60,000 bases of DNA from Adiantum capillus-veneris (GCA_014529385.2 CM043963.1:78170912-78230911); one strand, 5' to 3'; positions 1-11,132 are shown, numbered from the stretch's first letter. The notes: generated by a model from the letters alone, not told the origin. Translations and numbers: made by a program.

Positions 1-589
1 ATCTCGTACAGTTTTGCAACACACTTTGACCTTCACCTTGCCATAACTTGCACACCAGAACTTCGATTGATGGGCCGTTTGGATGAGGTCAAAAATCACA
101 TTGAAGAGGACAAAATCATAACTTCAACATGAAATTTACACAGATTTGAGAATTCATCCATATACCACCAAATCCTTGCAGTGAAACCACCTAAGATATT
201 CATGACCAGATCCCCTTGCGTTCACTGGTTCTTCACACATGCTCATAGAAGTTTTCTACATGCTCATAGAATCTAGAAAACCTCTATGAGCATCCACAAC
301 CCTATTTTTTACCATTTTTAGCATCAAGGAACTTTGGTTGCACCATCATTGCCCAACCCCCTTGTTGAGCATTTATGCTCAACCAAAAGCAAGTTTATTG
401 AACTTGAATCTGGCAACATCAAGCAAATCCTTTAGTGACATGAAAATTCACCTACTACTACATGTACAATGTTTTATTCTTGCATCTTGAAAACCCTCTT
501 CAAGCAAGTAGCCCCACCTCTTCAGTCACAGTTTGTTGCACATCTGGCATCAATGCCTTGTCAAAATACAACCTAAACTATGCCCTCCA

Positions 590-2830
590 TTGAATTTTTG
601 CCTGAGATGCTTACCATTCATCTGCACAAGCTGATACGTACCATTTGGAAAAGCTTGGTATACCTTATATCGTATAGTTCACTTCTTCTTGATATTGTTT
701 TGGAACGTGAAATCCAAATAACTCTTGTACTTCATCACCAAGTTGTCCTTCTCTATACCCTTCTCTATTAAGCATTGGTTGAACTTGGCAACTTGTTTCT
801 CCTTCTGCTTTACATAAAATTCCACCACAAGTTCTGTATTCATCTGTAGGGTTTCAAGACAAGTGATCCTATCCTACCAAACATTGTTTTGAGTTGTGTT
901 AACTTAACTCACCATATACATAAAAAGTTAACTTAACTCACCAAACATTAAAAGTTAACTTAACTTAACTTTTAATGTGCCCCGTGTATGCATGTACATG
1001 TACAACTAGCTCTTTGCCATAAACCAAGTCAAATGAGGTGAAATTAGTATCAGGCTTGTCCTAGGTTCTATAAGCCCATAAAAACTTCATAAGGTTAGCT
1101 TCCTATTGTTCTACCTATTTGTAGACATAATTTGTGAGCATTTACATGATCTACCCATTTGCACTTTCAACCAAATTATTGCAGTAAGGATGATAGGGTG
1201 AAGAAAAGAGGTACTAAATGCCCAACTTCTTAACCAAATCCTGCACTAATTTTCTACAAATCCCATGACCTCTATTAGAACTCAAAACCTAGGGTACCCC
1301 AAAAGGGCAACAAATATAGTCAAATAAAAATTGTGCCATTGTGTGCGCATTTATCTCTTGATGTTTTTGCTTTTGACAAACCTAGTAAGATACTCAATGG
1401 TACCAATAATGTACTTCCTACCATTTAATGATTTGGGAAGAGGACCAATAGCATCCAAATTCCAATTGTTGTTTGAGCAACAATGGCTCCTTGCGACTCT
1501 GTTACCAATCTTTGTTCTCCTATGATTTGGCACTCATGGTAGGTCTTGCACCAATAATGAACGTGTTGTACGATGAAAGGCTACCAACTTCTTAGTAGCC
1601 CATCACGACCATAAACCATAAGATCTTCTCTCACAAGAGTGAACCTGTGTGCCTTTTGGACAATTCTTCTCTTTTTCAAATTTGACATGATGGACAAACA
1701 CTAACCTGTAGCCACAAATCATCAACATCTTTCAAGGTCTCCCTTCTTGATTACATGGCTGGTGCCACATAAAAACCTACTACATGTATTTGCAAACAAT
1801 TACTGACAAGTTGATTTGCGATCTAATTCTGCTCTCTCTAGCATGCTTGAATTGTATTACTTTTTAATTCAACAACTTCTTAATGAAATATGTCCAATGC
1901 TTGAGAGGGTCTCTTTTTGAATGCCATTGCCCCAAAAGCTACTTGATAACCAAAAAAGCATCACCTTGCACTTGTAAATGCTAAGCACTAAACACTGCTT
2001 TAACTCCAAGTGGGGAGCCAAATACTTCACTTTTTTTGTTTATATGAACATTCTCAAGGTCATAACACTCGAAAAATATAACTTTACCTTGAGGATCCTG
2101 AATTACTACTCCTCCACCAACTTTCTGCACCACTCTCCTATAACCACCATCGAACCACATCACAAAGGCTCTTGAGTCTTTCTATCTCTCATTCTTCACT
2201 TGCTTCTTCCCATACTACTATTGGTGGATATACAAGAAAATCTTCACTTTTGATGACCAAAATGTCTACAAAGTTATACCTGATGGTATGATCAATCTTG
2301 AACTCCTACAATTCAAACTTGAACTTCTACAACTTCATATTACAATTTCTTGACTTCAAATGCATAACCACTTCGGGCAATAGATTAATTGAAGTGAGTG
2401 CAATCAATGATGATCTTGATCCGCCTATGTATGTGTCTCTGGTTGTGTGAGGATCCTCGTATCTTGGGTTCTGTAGTTTGTCCTAAAACTTGCGAACAAC
2501 AAGGTACATTTAAAATTTTGGTATAAAAATCCTAAAGTCGTCACCCACTATTCAGGCTCGGTAGAGGCCATCCTAGAAATACTTTCAAAAGCCATCCATG
2601 ATCGAGTACCTCTCATGAACTACAAATTGGTTGAGCACTTCATTTCAAAATGGCAAAGGGTATTGATTTTGCTGTATAGTAGCATTAAGTGGCTTGTAAT
2701 CAACACAGTCTCTACTTACCACTCTTCTTGGGAGTAATGACAACCCGTGAAACCCGCCTTGATTCATGCACGGGATAAATAAAACTTGCTCAAGTAGCTT
2801 GTTTACCTCTTTCCATAAGGCCTCCAATTG
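590..2830 (-). pseudogene. Ty3/gypsy pol relic (RT, RNase H, integrase)
   Basis: Fragments in gypsy order on the minus strand. RT N-terminus at 2645-2827 contains VNKLLEQ, then CVDYKPLNATIQQNQYPLPF. RNase H start at 1981-2163 contains FDGGYRR and GGGVVIQDPQGKVIF. Integrase at 1351-1533 contains NLDAIGPLPKSLNGRKYI, with the first catalytic Asp in LDAIGPLP, and YLTRFVK. The integrase C-terminal region near 600-690 reads YKVYQAFPNGTYQLVQMNG. Stops and frameshifts separate the pieces, and most of RT is missing. It cannot encode active pol; the assignment rests on motif order. Confidence 0.7.
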
Positions 2831-2915
2831 AATCTCCCCCAGTCTTTGAGGTTTAAAACCTGCTCAAGTAGCTTGTTTACCTCTTGCAATAAGGCCTAGG
2901 ATTGAATCTCCCCCT
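2786..2915. repeat. Tandem duplication inside RT relic
   Basis: A unit of about 70 bp containing ctgctcaagtagcttg and taaggcctc..attgaatctc is present twice, at about 2786-2842 and 2860-2915. The second copy ends where the extensin block begins. It is a local duplication of the RT N-terminal coding strand. Confidence 0.7.
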
Positions 2916-3636
2916 AGAATTGGAAAATGGCATAAGGTCCTTTTTAGGAAAGGGTAGCTAGGATCATGGACTCGGGTGTGCTAGCTGTGTGGTGGAGCTG
3001 GGGTACTAGGTAATTGGTGCAGATGTGTACTAGCACGTTGCTAAGTGGATGTGTTGATGCAAGGCGTGAAAGTGCTCCAGTGTTGAGCTCGGTATGAGAC
3101 GTTGAGGTATACATAAGAACATTTGGATTTGCAAAAGTGACAGAGACTAGGCGACGAATGGAACCAAGCGATGAAAATACTCCGTCACAAGAGTTATAAG
3201 GGTGAAAGCGCCAACAACAATAAGAGCACCAATAAGAAAACATTTTTTTAAGTTTGCTTGTGTGCTAGTTGTAGTTCCAGATGGTATGGGTAACGTTATT
3301 TGTGCACCTGCATGTTATAGCCCAAGTGGTAGGTGGCAGCCATTTCCTTCATTTGGGGGAGGGTGAGTATCCCTTTGGGGGGCTGAATTTTTTCAACCGA
3401 AGATGTGTGGAATCCAAGGTCTGTTGAACTCTTCCAACTGCCTTTGCAACATCACATGCAAGGATTGGAGTTGAGCGGATCTGATGAACGGATTGTGACG
3501 AATGGGAAGTCCAGCCAGCGCAATTTGCAAAAGAGAAGCACGAAGGGCCCTCAATTGATTGACAATGGCAACAAGCTGGCCAGGGTCGTCTCCATGCAAG
3601 CACCACGGTCCACGTCGTCCACCTCTCTCCCCCGCT

Positions 3637-3641
<5 letters not shown>

Positions 3642-3673
<32 letters not shown>
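3642..3673 (+). repeat. (CT)16 microsatellite in extensin promoter, copy A
   Basis: Pure CT tract about 120 bp upstream of the TATA box, followed by tagatctctagatctctc. The same position holds 117 bp of CT in copy B and CT plus TA in copy C. Pyrimidine-rich CT tracts near transcription starts are common in plant promoters; any function here is inference. Confidence 0.9.
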
Positions 3674-3674
<1 letters not shown>

Positions 3675-3792
3675 GATCTCTAGATCTCTCAACGTGCCTT
3701 GAAGCTGCCTGTAATGTGAATTTATCCAGCTCTTACAGGCTAGCATGTTCTCGTGCCACCCGGCCAGGCAGATCCGAGTCGCCACAAGCAGC

Positions 3793-3800
3793 TATATAAG
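3793..3800 (+). promoter_or_regulatory. TATA box of extensin-like gene, copy A
   Basis: TATATAAG lies 75 bp upstream of the ancestral start codon position; the spacing is identical in copy B (9497 to 9572). Initiation would be expected about 30 bp downstream, so the in-frame ATG at 3745 lies upstream of the TATA box and is probably not in the mRNA. Confidence 0.7.
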
Positions 3801-3867
3801 CAGAAGACTGTCGGCAAGCGCCTCATCTCACCTCTCGATCATTGATCCGCTTCATTCATCCAACAAA

Positions 3868-4455
3868 CTGGGGCTGCGAGCTCGCCATCCCTTGCTGCTT
3901 CTGCTGGCCCTCCTGGGCTCCGCCCTGCTGCTCAGCGCCCATGCCAGTACCTACTACGAGGAAGACGACAAACCCTCACCCGCCTACAAACCCAAGCCCG
4001 TCTACAAGCCTAAGCCCATCTACAAACCCAAGCCCATCTACAAGCCTAAACCCATCTACAAGCCCAAGCCCATTTACAAATCTAAACCCGTCTACAAACC
4101 CAAGCCTATCTACAAGCCCAAGCCCGCCGTCTACAAGCCCAAGCCTATTTACAAGCCCAAACCCGTCTACAAGCCCAAGCCTATTTACAAGCCCAAGCCC
4201 GTCTACAAGCCACCAGTCTACAAGCCCAAGCCTATCTACAAGCCACCAGTCTACAAGTCTCCACCCCCTCCTTCCTACTACGAGCCATCTCCTGTCTATA
4301 AGTCTCCACCCCCTCCTCCCTACTACGAGCCGTCTCCTACCTACAAGTCTCCTCCACCCCCCACTTATCAGCATCCATCCCCCGTCTACAAATCCCCTCC
4401 TCCCCCATATGTCACACCTTCCCCCGTCTACTCTCCCCCTCCTCCCCATTACTAG
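3868..4455 (+). CDS. Extensin/proline-rich cell-wall protein, copy A, start codons lost
   Basis: A secreted structural wall protein of the PRP/extensin type. From the ancestral start position the frame is open for 195 residues: a leucine-rich signal peptide ending near SAHAS, a short acidic TYYEEDDKP segment, about 17 Y-K-P-K-P type repeats (KPKPVY, KPKPIY), then SPPPP modules with YYEPSPVYKSPPPP. Known roles of such motifs: prolines are hydroxylated and glycosylated, and tyrosines cross-link in the wall. In copy B the start reads ATGGAGATG; here it is CTGGGGCTG, so both candidate ATGs are gone. CTG at 3868 has A at -3 and G at +4. The frame also extends upstream to an ATG at 3745, but that ATG precedes the TATA box and would bury the signal peptide. 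This is either a recent pseudogene or a non-AUG start. Confidence 0.65.
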   Translation: MGLRARHPLLLLLALLGSALLLSAHASTYYEEDDKPSPAYKPKPVYKPKPIYKPKPIYKPKPIYKPKPIYKSKPVYKPKPIYKPKPAVYKPKPIYKPKPVYKPKPIYKPKPVYKPPVYKPKPIYKPPVYKSPPPPSYYEPSPVYKSPPPPPYYEPSPTYKSPPPPTYQHPSPVYKSPPPPYVTPSPVYSPPPPHY

Positions 4456-4860
4456 TTAGCGTTCTTAGTACTCCACACATGCCCATGAGTGTGCGGCAAC
4501 CCCCGTCTACTCCTCCCCCTCCTCTATTACTTGTTTGGTCTCCATAAGCAACCATACTGGTTAGCTTCTCCCTTTGCAATTGAACATGCAATTTGCCTCT
4601 GGTCAAAAAGCATCTCTACAACAATCTCTCTATTCATTATTTAGAGGAAAGCAATGTCTTCACAATGTTTTATGCAGTCCCATGGGTTTATCTTGACAAG
4701 AAGACAGAGTTGAGTTTTTATTTTAAGAGTTGTTTAATGATATGCAACATGAGAGATATATTTATAATCTTGCTCACTATCCAATCTGCTGAGCTTTTTT
4801 TTTTTACTATTGTGAGAATTAGCATGTTCTGTGTTGGGTCACCTTTCCACTAGAGGTTAA
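4456..4860 (+). other. 3' flank of extensin-like gene, copy A
   Basis: Conserved with copies B (10041-10374, continuing at 14709) and C (28652-29060). It contains a decayed echo of the gene end (cccccgtctactc...cctctattac) about 50 bp after the stop, then AT-rich sequence likely to be 3' UTR. No clear coding region was seen. Confidence 0.5.
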
Positions 4861-5490
4861 CTTGCTCCCCTTCCACATCCATCACCACGTCATTGACGCA
4901 TCAATCGATGAGATATGAATGTGGAGTAGACAAAGGCTTATTTTGTGCTTGCAAAATTGTTCCATAATCCATTATCATCTTCATGGCGAGTGTAAGATAT
5001 TTGCAAGTAATTACGTTCCTTAACGTGTAACTTGACCCTTCAATTGTATGGTTTTAGCGATGTGTTTGTAGTAAGAAAATTCTTTAGGGAAAAGTGACAT
5101 TTCATTGTGCCTCATCGAGGTGTTCATGAGCAAAAAACTTGATTGAATTATCTCATGCTTTCCTTCAGCATCATTGCACTCTATGGATCCCTGATCATAG
5201 TATCATATATATTTCAATTTGTAGGAAATCCAATGTGTGGAGTTCCCTTGCTCAGTTGGCTTTAGTAATTATTTCTCTTGTCTACCTATAGCCATCACAC
5301 CTTAATGCCCCTTGAGTCTTCCTTAAGGCATTCATTGTTACCGTAGTAATGTTAATCCATCCATAAGTTTGATATTTCTAAACCCTACAAGATTGAAATT
5401 TCTCTTACCAAGCTCCTTCCAAGAAGAGGTTAGTTAGTGTCATCATCTAACATGATGCTCACAACAAGGTTCTAGTTCAAGGCAAGAACA

Positions 5491-5757
5491 TTAGTTCATA
5501 ATAGCGATCATTGTCACTTGAAGGAACAAAGAAAAGCCGGCCGTCAAAAATTCATAACCAATAATCTCACTTGTACCCACCGTACCATCATTTGAACAAA
5601 GAGATATCAAACTAGGATCACAAAGTGGATGTTCCAAATTAGTATCCTTATTTTCAAACTTGCAAATGAACATAAAATATGAGCACAAAATGATTGATAG
5701 CACACTATATAAACTTAAGTAGAACCCCTTTGTACACGGACATATGGTACCCCTCAA
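5491..5757 (-). other. Unrecognised minus-strand ORF, copy A
   Basis: An 88-residue frame containing ICKFENKDTNLE and CSNDGTVGTSEI, mostly repeated in copy B at 15527-15760. I do not recognise a domain. Conservation between A and B is expected from the duplication alone and is not evidence of coding. Confidence 0.2.
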
Positions 5758-5860
5758 TAAACACCCCTAGGGATGCATCCCATTATTATGATTGTTCCGG
5801 ATTTTTCCACATTTAGGCAAGGGAACCGGTCTCTGTGCAAGCCATCTCCTTGCGTTAATC

Positions 5861-6154
5861 CCTTACAACTATTGCCTTGCCACATCACCTTATCTCAATT
5901 GTTGTGTTGCGTCCTCACCTTAATCTCAATCCACTAAAGACTTCAAGTCTTCCATGGTCATCATATTCTTACAAACCATTTCCCCTCAAACCATTGTATC
6001 CACACGATAGAGGGCCAAGGGAGCCGTCCCTTACATCCACAAGAAGGTGATCGAGAACGGCACCAAATTGTGCATGGGTTAGCTCGTTGAGAGTGCGTGG
6101 GCAAGAGTAGCATATTGTGTCAAAGGATCGGACCAATTTGTGGCCCTTAGCCAT
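5861..6154 (-). pseudogene. Broken copy of the 133-residue ORF of copy B
   Basis: It starts MAKGHKLVRSFDTICYSCP and follows copy B (15774-16175), but has two in-frame stops relative to it: TAA after LRGNGL, and TGA after GLRLR. If the copy B frame is a gene, this copy is dead. The product is unknown. Confidence 0.3.
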
Positions 6155-6160
6155 CGCTAC

Positions 6161-6235
<75 letters not shown>

Positions 6236-6243
6236 CCCCCCCC
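6161..6243 (+). repeat. (CT)n followed by C11
   Basis: Nearly pure CT from 6161 to 6232, then 11 C. The homologous tract in copy B is 16181-16240. On the minus strand it lies just upstream of the MAKGHKLV frame. Confidence 0.9.
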
Positions 6244-6244
6244 T

Positions 6245-7945
6245 TCCTCTGCAGAATGGTGCCCAATGGTGCCTAAGGGGCCCAACTATCGGGTGGGCAC
6301 GTCCTATTACCCAAATGTATTCTTTGCTATGGCATATACAACACCTCTTAGCTTTGTTAGCATGTGTGGCATAATATCTAGCCTAATAGCTTGTGTGGCA
6401 CTATGCTAGAATAATATCTCGGATATTTCTACCACATTACCTATGATGTCAGCCTGTATGTCATTGTATGACTCTTCTATATAAGAGCACCATCCTACAT
6501 TTCTACAAGCAATCTATTTGAGCAAGCCTTATTTTGTATTTTGACATTTGCATATCTTGTCTCTCTTTTTAAGTGTAATTACTCATAATCATGTTTTAAT
6601 CATGAATGCAACTTACAAAAAACTGCCCTAATTAGGGGCATGTCCTATTGCCCAAATTTATTCTTAGCTATGGCATATGCAACACCTCTTAGCCCTGTTA
6701 GCATGTGTGTCATAATATCTAGCCGAATAGCCTATGTGGCACTATGCTAGGAATGACAACTTGTATATTTCTAGCACCTTATCTATGATGTCACCCTGTA
6801 TTTCATTGTATGGCTCGTCTATATTAGAGCACCATTGTACATTTCTACAAGCAATCTATTTTAGCAAGCCTGTATTTCATTGTATGGCTCTTCTATATTA
6901 GAGCACCATTGTACATTTCTACAAGCAATCTACTTTAGCAAGCCTTATTTTGTCTTTTGACATTTGCATATCTCGTCTCTCGTTTTAAGTGTAATTACTC
7001 ATAATCATTTTTCAATCATGAATGCAACTTTCAACAAACCGCCTTAATTAGAGCCTCACACCAACCTATGGGGGAGGCTACACAAAGCTACGGGCATGAC
7101 AAGCCGGCAGCCTATGCGAGCCGAGGACAAGCAGGCATGGATTGACGATCGATGTAGGCTGAGGATAAGTAGGGATGGAATTCGGTTCTAGATACAATCA
7201 CTTATAGAGAGAAACTCGAAACTCAAAAACTATTGTGGCTTCTCGACATTGTTGCTTGTCACACGAGCAGTGCTAAGATCACAATAACAACCATTTTGTG
7301 CTAATCATGAATGCAACTTACAAAAAAACCACGCTAATTAGGGGCACGTCCTATGGCCCAAATTTATTCTTAGCTATGGCATATGCAACACCTCTTAGCC
7401 CTGTTAGCATGTGTGTCATAATATCTAGCCTAATAGCCTATGTGGCACTATGCTAGGAATAATAACTTGTATATTTCTAGCACCTTACCTATGATGTCAC
7501 CCTGTATTTCGTTGTATGGCTCTTCTATATTAGAGCAGTATTGTACATTTCTATAAGAAATCTATTTTAGTGATCCTTATTTTGTACTTTGACATTCGCA
7601 TATCTCATCTCTCTTTTTAAGTGTAATTACTCATAATCATTTTTCAATCTTGAATGCAACTTTCGACAAACCGCCTTAATTAGAGCCTCACACCAACCTA
7701 TGGGGGAGCCTACACCAAGTTATGGGCATGACAAGCCGGTAGCCGATGCGGAGCACGCATGGATCGACGATTGATGTAGGCTGAGGATAAGCAGGGATGG
7801 AATTCGGTTCCAGATACAATCAATTATAGAGAGAAACTCAAAACTCAGAAACTAATGTGGCTTCTCGACATTGTTGTTTGACGCACGAGCGGTGCTAAGA
7901 TTAAAATTTTGGAAGATAGTGGTTTTTTCCAAACTCAAAGCAAAA
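6245..7945 (+). repeat. Tandem LTR-like units, three copies
   Basis: Units start with gtcctattgcccaaattta or close variants at about 6300, 6644 and 7345. Each contains tgtatggctcttctatat followed by agagcacca, a TATA-like signal, and then ttttaagtgtaattactc. The first unit is cut short; the second and third run to ttctcgacattgttg. Copy B has a single unit (16316-16940). Inside unit 2, about 73 bp (gcctgtatttcattgtatgg...) is itself duplicated at 6798-6942. The TATA-like signal suggests LTRs, but no PBS or TG/CA ends could be fixed. Confidence 0.6.
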
Positions 7946-8426
7946 ACTCACGGCACTGAGTGTATGAAGAATGACGACAACTCACCATGGGATCCCACAC
8001 TCTCTCAAGGAGGAACAAGTCTGCATTAATCTTCAAAATATCATCATCACTCTCTTCTTCTTTAGCACCTATGTAGCCTTTGCAATAGGCCGTCTCTGTC
8101 TCATACTCATAACTCATCATCAAATCTCCCTTGTCTTTAGTTGCCATGGGATGAAAGTGATTTTCCTTAGTTTTTACGTCCAATATTATGTGTCTTCCAT
8201 TCTCTTTATCTGGTAATATAAACATGCCACTTCCACCACAATCGCGCTTAGCTCCCATGGCAGGTAGCCACAACCTCCCTAAACCGATAGGATAAGCATT
8301 ATTGCATGCTTTCATCATAAAGAAAGTGATGCAGCTAGTATACAATGAGTAGCAAAGCACCATGAGTATCATATGGAGCATTGGATGATATTTACCACAC
8401 TTAGAGCACCAATACTCTACAACCAA
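7935..8426 (-). CDS. Hypothetical 163-residue ORF
   Basis: It opens with MVVEYWCSKCGKYHP (C-x2-C), has a hydrophobic middle (MILMVLCYSLYTSC), then GGSGMFILPDKENGRHII and an acidic patch EEESDDD before LLERVWDP. I do not recognise a family with certainty; the middle vaguely resembles beta-propeller-type repeats of F-box proteins, which is weak. The last 25 codons are inside block A and match a fragment in copy B (about 16960-17040), while the rest is unique to this place. It may be an exon of a host gene or a transposon relic. The start is the first ATG after a stop. Confidence 0.3.
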   Translation of the reverse strand: MVVEYWCSKCGKYHPMLHMILMVLCYSLYTSCITFFMMKACNNAYPIGLGRLWLPAMGAKRDCGGSGMFILPDKENGRHIILDVKTKENHFHPMATKDKGDLMMSYEYETETAYCKGYIGAKEEESDDDILKINADLFLLERVWDPMVSCRHSSYTQCREFLL

Positions 8427-9268
8427 CGTTGCACGTTGTACTGTTAACCATGTTAGAGGATATACATGCCAAGGGTGGATGCCTCTACCACTACTGCAAT
8501 GTCATGAGTTTAGAATCCAATTCTAGTTGTGGTGACCACATTGGAAAATGGCATAAGGTCCTTTTTAGGAAAGCACAGCTAGGATCATGGACTCGGGTGT
8601 GCTAGCTGTGTGGTGGAGCTGGGGTACTAGATAATTGGTGCAGATGTGTACTAGCGCGTTGCTAAGTGGATGTGTTAATGCAAGGTGTGAAAGTGCTCCA
8701 GTGTTCAGCTCGGTATGAGACGTTGAGGCATAATAAGAACGATTGGATTTGCAAAAGTGACAGAGAATAGGCGACGAATGGAAGCAAGCGATGAAAATAC
8801 TCCATCACAAATGTTATTAGGGTGAAAGCGCCAGCACCAATAAGAGAACGTTTTTTTAAGGTTGCTTGTGTTCTAGTTGTAATTCCATATGGTATGCGTA
8901 ACATTATTTGTGCACGTGCATGTTATAGCCCAGGTGGCAGCCATTTCCTTCTTTTGGGGGAAGGTGAGTACCCCTTTGGGGGGGCGAATTTTTTCAACTG
9001 AAGATGTGTGGAATCCAAGGTCTGTTGAACTCTTCCAATTGCCTTTGCAACATCACATGCAAGGATTGGAGTTGAGCGACGTTACCCCACACAAAAAGAG
9101 GACGGTAGCGGATCTGATGAACGGATTGTGACGAATGGGAAGTCCATTCGGTGCAATTTGCAAAAGAGAAGCACGAAGGGCCCTCAATTGATTGACAATG
9201 GCAACAACCTGCCAGGGTCGTCTCCATGCAAGCACCACGGTCCACGACGTCCACCTCTCTGCCCCGCT

Positions 9269-9390
<122 letters not shown>

Positions 9391-9496
9391 GATCTCTCAA
9401 CATGCCTTGAAGCTGCCTGTAATGTGAATTTATCTAGCTCTTACAGGCGAGCACGTTCTCATGCCACCCGGTCGGATCTGAGTCACCACAAGCAGC

Positions 9497-9504
9497 TATA
9501 TAAG
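9497..9504 (+). promoter_or_regulatory. TATA box of extensin-like gene, copy B
   Basis: TATATAAG, 75 bp before the ATG at 9572, in the same context as copy A (agcagcTATATAAGca). Confidence 0.7.
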
Positions 9505-9571
9505 CATAAGACTGTCGGCAAGCGCCTTATCTCACCTCTCGATCATTGATCCGCTTCATTCATCCAACAAA

Positions 9572-10040
9572 ATGGAGATGCGAGCTCGCCATCCCTTGCT
9601 GCTGTTGCTGGCCCTCCTGGGCTCCGCTCTCCTGCTCAGCGCCCATGCCAGTACCTACTACGAGGAAGAGGACAAACCCTCAGCCGCTTATAAACCCAAG
9701 CCCCTCTACAAACCTAAGCCCATCTACAAACCCAAGCCCATCTAGAAGCCTAAACCCATCTACAAGCCCAAGCCCATTTACAAACGTGAACCCGTCTACA
9801 AGCCCAAGCCTATTTACAAGCCCAAGTGTGTCTACAAATCACCAGTCTGCAAGCCCAAGCCTATCTACAAGCCACCAGTCTACAAGTCTCCACCCCCTCC
9901 TCCCTACTACGAGCCATCTCCTGTCTATAAGTCTCCACACACCCCCCACTTATCAGGAGCCATCCCCCGTCTACAAATCCCCTCCTCCCCCATATGTCAC
10001 ACCTTCCCCCATCTACTCTCCCTCTCCTCCCCATTACTAG
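9572..10040 (+). pseudogene. Extensin/proline-rich cell-wall protein, copy B, nonsense and frameshift
   Basis: The start is intact: ATGGAGATG, giving MEMRARHP and a leucine-rich signal peptide ending SAHAS, then TYYEEEDKP and KPKP-Y repeats. A TAG at 9743-9745 replaces a tyrosine codon (TAC in copy A) and ends the frame at 57 residues. Further on, several repeats carry non-family residues (KREPVY, KCVYKSPVC) and a deletion near 9940 shifts the frame, so the ancestral stop at 10038-10040 is out of phase. As transcribed it could make only a short secreted peptide. It complements copy A: good start, bad body. Confidence 0.8.
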
Positions 10041-10374
10041 TTAGTGCTCTTAGTACTCCACACATGCCCATGAGTGTGCGGCAACCCCCGTCTACTCCCC
10101 CCCTCCTCTATTACCAGTTAGCATTCTTTGTTCTCCATAAGCAACCATATTGGTTAGCTTCTCCCTTTGCAATTGAATGTGTAATTTGCCCCTGGTCAAA
10201 AAGCATCTCTACAACAATCTCTCTACTCATTCTTTAGAGGAAAGCAATGTCTTCACAATGTTTTATGCAGTCCCATGGGTTTATCTTAACAAGAAGACCG
10301 AGTTGAGTTTTAATTTTAAGAGTTGTCTAATGATATGCAACATGACAGATATATCTATAATCTTGCTCACTGTC

Positions 10375-10472
10375 TAATGGGAGAAGAGATGGGGAGACCG
10401 ATTGCTTAGATTATTCAACACATGCTCACAAACATCACCATCAACCTGTCCACCTCTTTTCCAATTTTCAAG

Positions 10473-10558
<86 letters not shown>

Positions 10559-11132
10559 AACTATGACACACACACACACACACACACACAGAAAACATAG
10601 AATTGACATAGACATGCTTGTAAGAGAGTTTAAGAGAATTGTAAGAGATGGAGACTAGATTAGAGAGTACACAGCAAATAGAACATAGCATAAGAGAGTA
10701 GAGAAGAGAATCTGTAAGAGAAAAACCTAAATCTAGCCCCAAACTCCACGGCACCTCTCTTGTGGAGTTGGTATTTAATATATTATTTTTGAGTTTAAGG
10801 TGCCAAAAATTGAAGCCGCTCCTTTTACAGCCACTTCACTTTTGTAAATGAGTGAAGCTCATTAGTTCTTGCATGACCCATAAGGGGAGTTCCCACTACA
10901 ATTATTTACAGATCCATAGGTGGCTTATTGAAATGAGATTCTAAAATACTGTGCGAATATAAAATGGCCAAGAGTAATTTCCGTCATCTCTTCATCAACT
11001 CCCCTCATTCCACTCTACAAAATCATCATCAACTCAATTAGAAAATAAATAGACAGCACATAATTAACCATTACGCCAGCTATCCCAATTGCAGCTAACC
11101 ACTACAATAGGAGGGTTTCCAGTCTCGTAACA
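10375..11132 (-). repeat. 3' LTR of the 10375-14708 element
   Basis: 758 bp. It ends ...ctcgtaaca on the plus strand. Its outer end reads TAATGGGAG where the other LTR has TGTTGGGAG. A long (CA)n tract accounts for most of the length difference from the 685-bp partner. Confidence 0.9.
10479..10590 (+). repeat. (CA)n microsatellite within LTR
   Basis: Mostly CA from 10479 to 10555, a short break (ctaaactatga), then CA to about 10590. The partner LTR has only about 20 bp at the same place (14146-14166). Confidence 0.9.

Larger units (their letters stand above)
1..2915 (-). mobile_element. Decayed Ty3/gypsy LTR retrotransposon, copy 1
   Basis: Minus-strand relic. Reading right to left, the order is RT start, RNase H, integrase core, integrase C-terminus and 3' non-coding DNA, which is the Ty3/gypsy order. 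No intact ORF survives. The stretch 340-420 matches 22588-22645 in the second relic of the same family (shared words such as cccttgttgagcatt). The left end carries a ccataactt...gggccgttt motif and runs off the window. No LTR boundary could be fixed. The right edge near 2915 is set by the start of the extensin block. Confidence 0.7.
2916..8005 (+). repeat. Extensin block, copy A
   Basis: Direct copy of the sequence that recurs at 8480-17030 (copy B, interrupted) and partly at 27432-29725 (copy C). The shared region starts with ttggaaaatggcataagg, covers the promoter, CT tract, extensin-like gene and 3' region, and in A and B continues to ctctcaaggagg. A and B are head to tail, which suggests unequal exchange. 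Copy A has extra tandem copies of an internal unit at 6245-7945. Confidence 0.85.

Noticed and set aside
3976-4449. Minus-strand glycine/arginine-rich frame opposite the extensin gene
   Set aside because: It is the complement of the KPKP/SPPPP repeats; low-complexity codon mirror with no start context or promoter.
4456-8005. Convergent multi-exon minus-strand gene joining 7935-8426, 6154-5861 and 5757-5491
   Set aside because: No consistent splice sites or homology could be seen, and LTR-like repeats lie between the pieces.
10374-10754. Minus-strand frame rich in VCVCVC
   Set aside because: Translation of the CA microsatellite inside the LTR.
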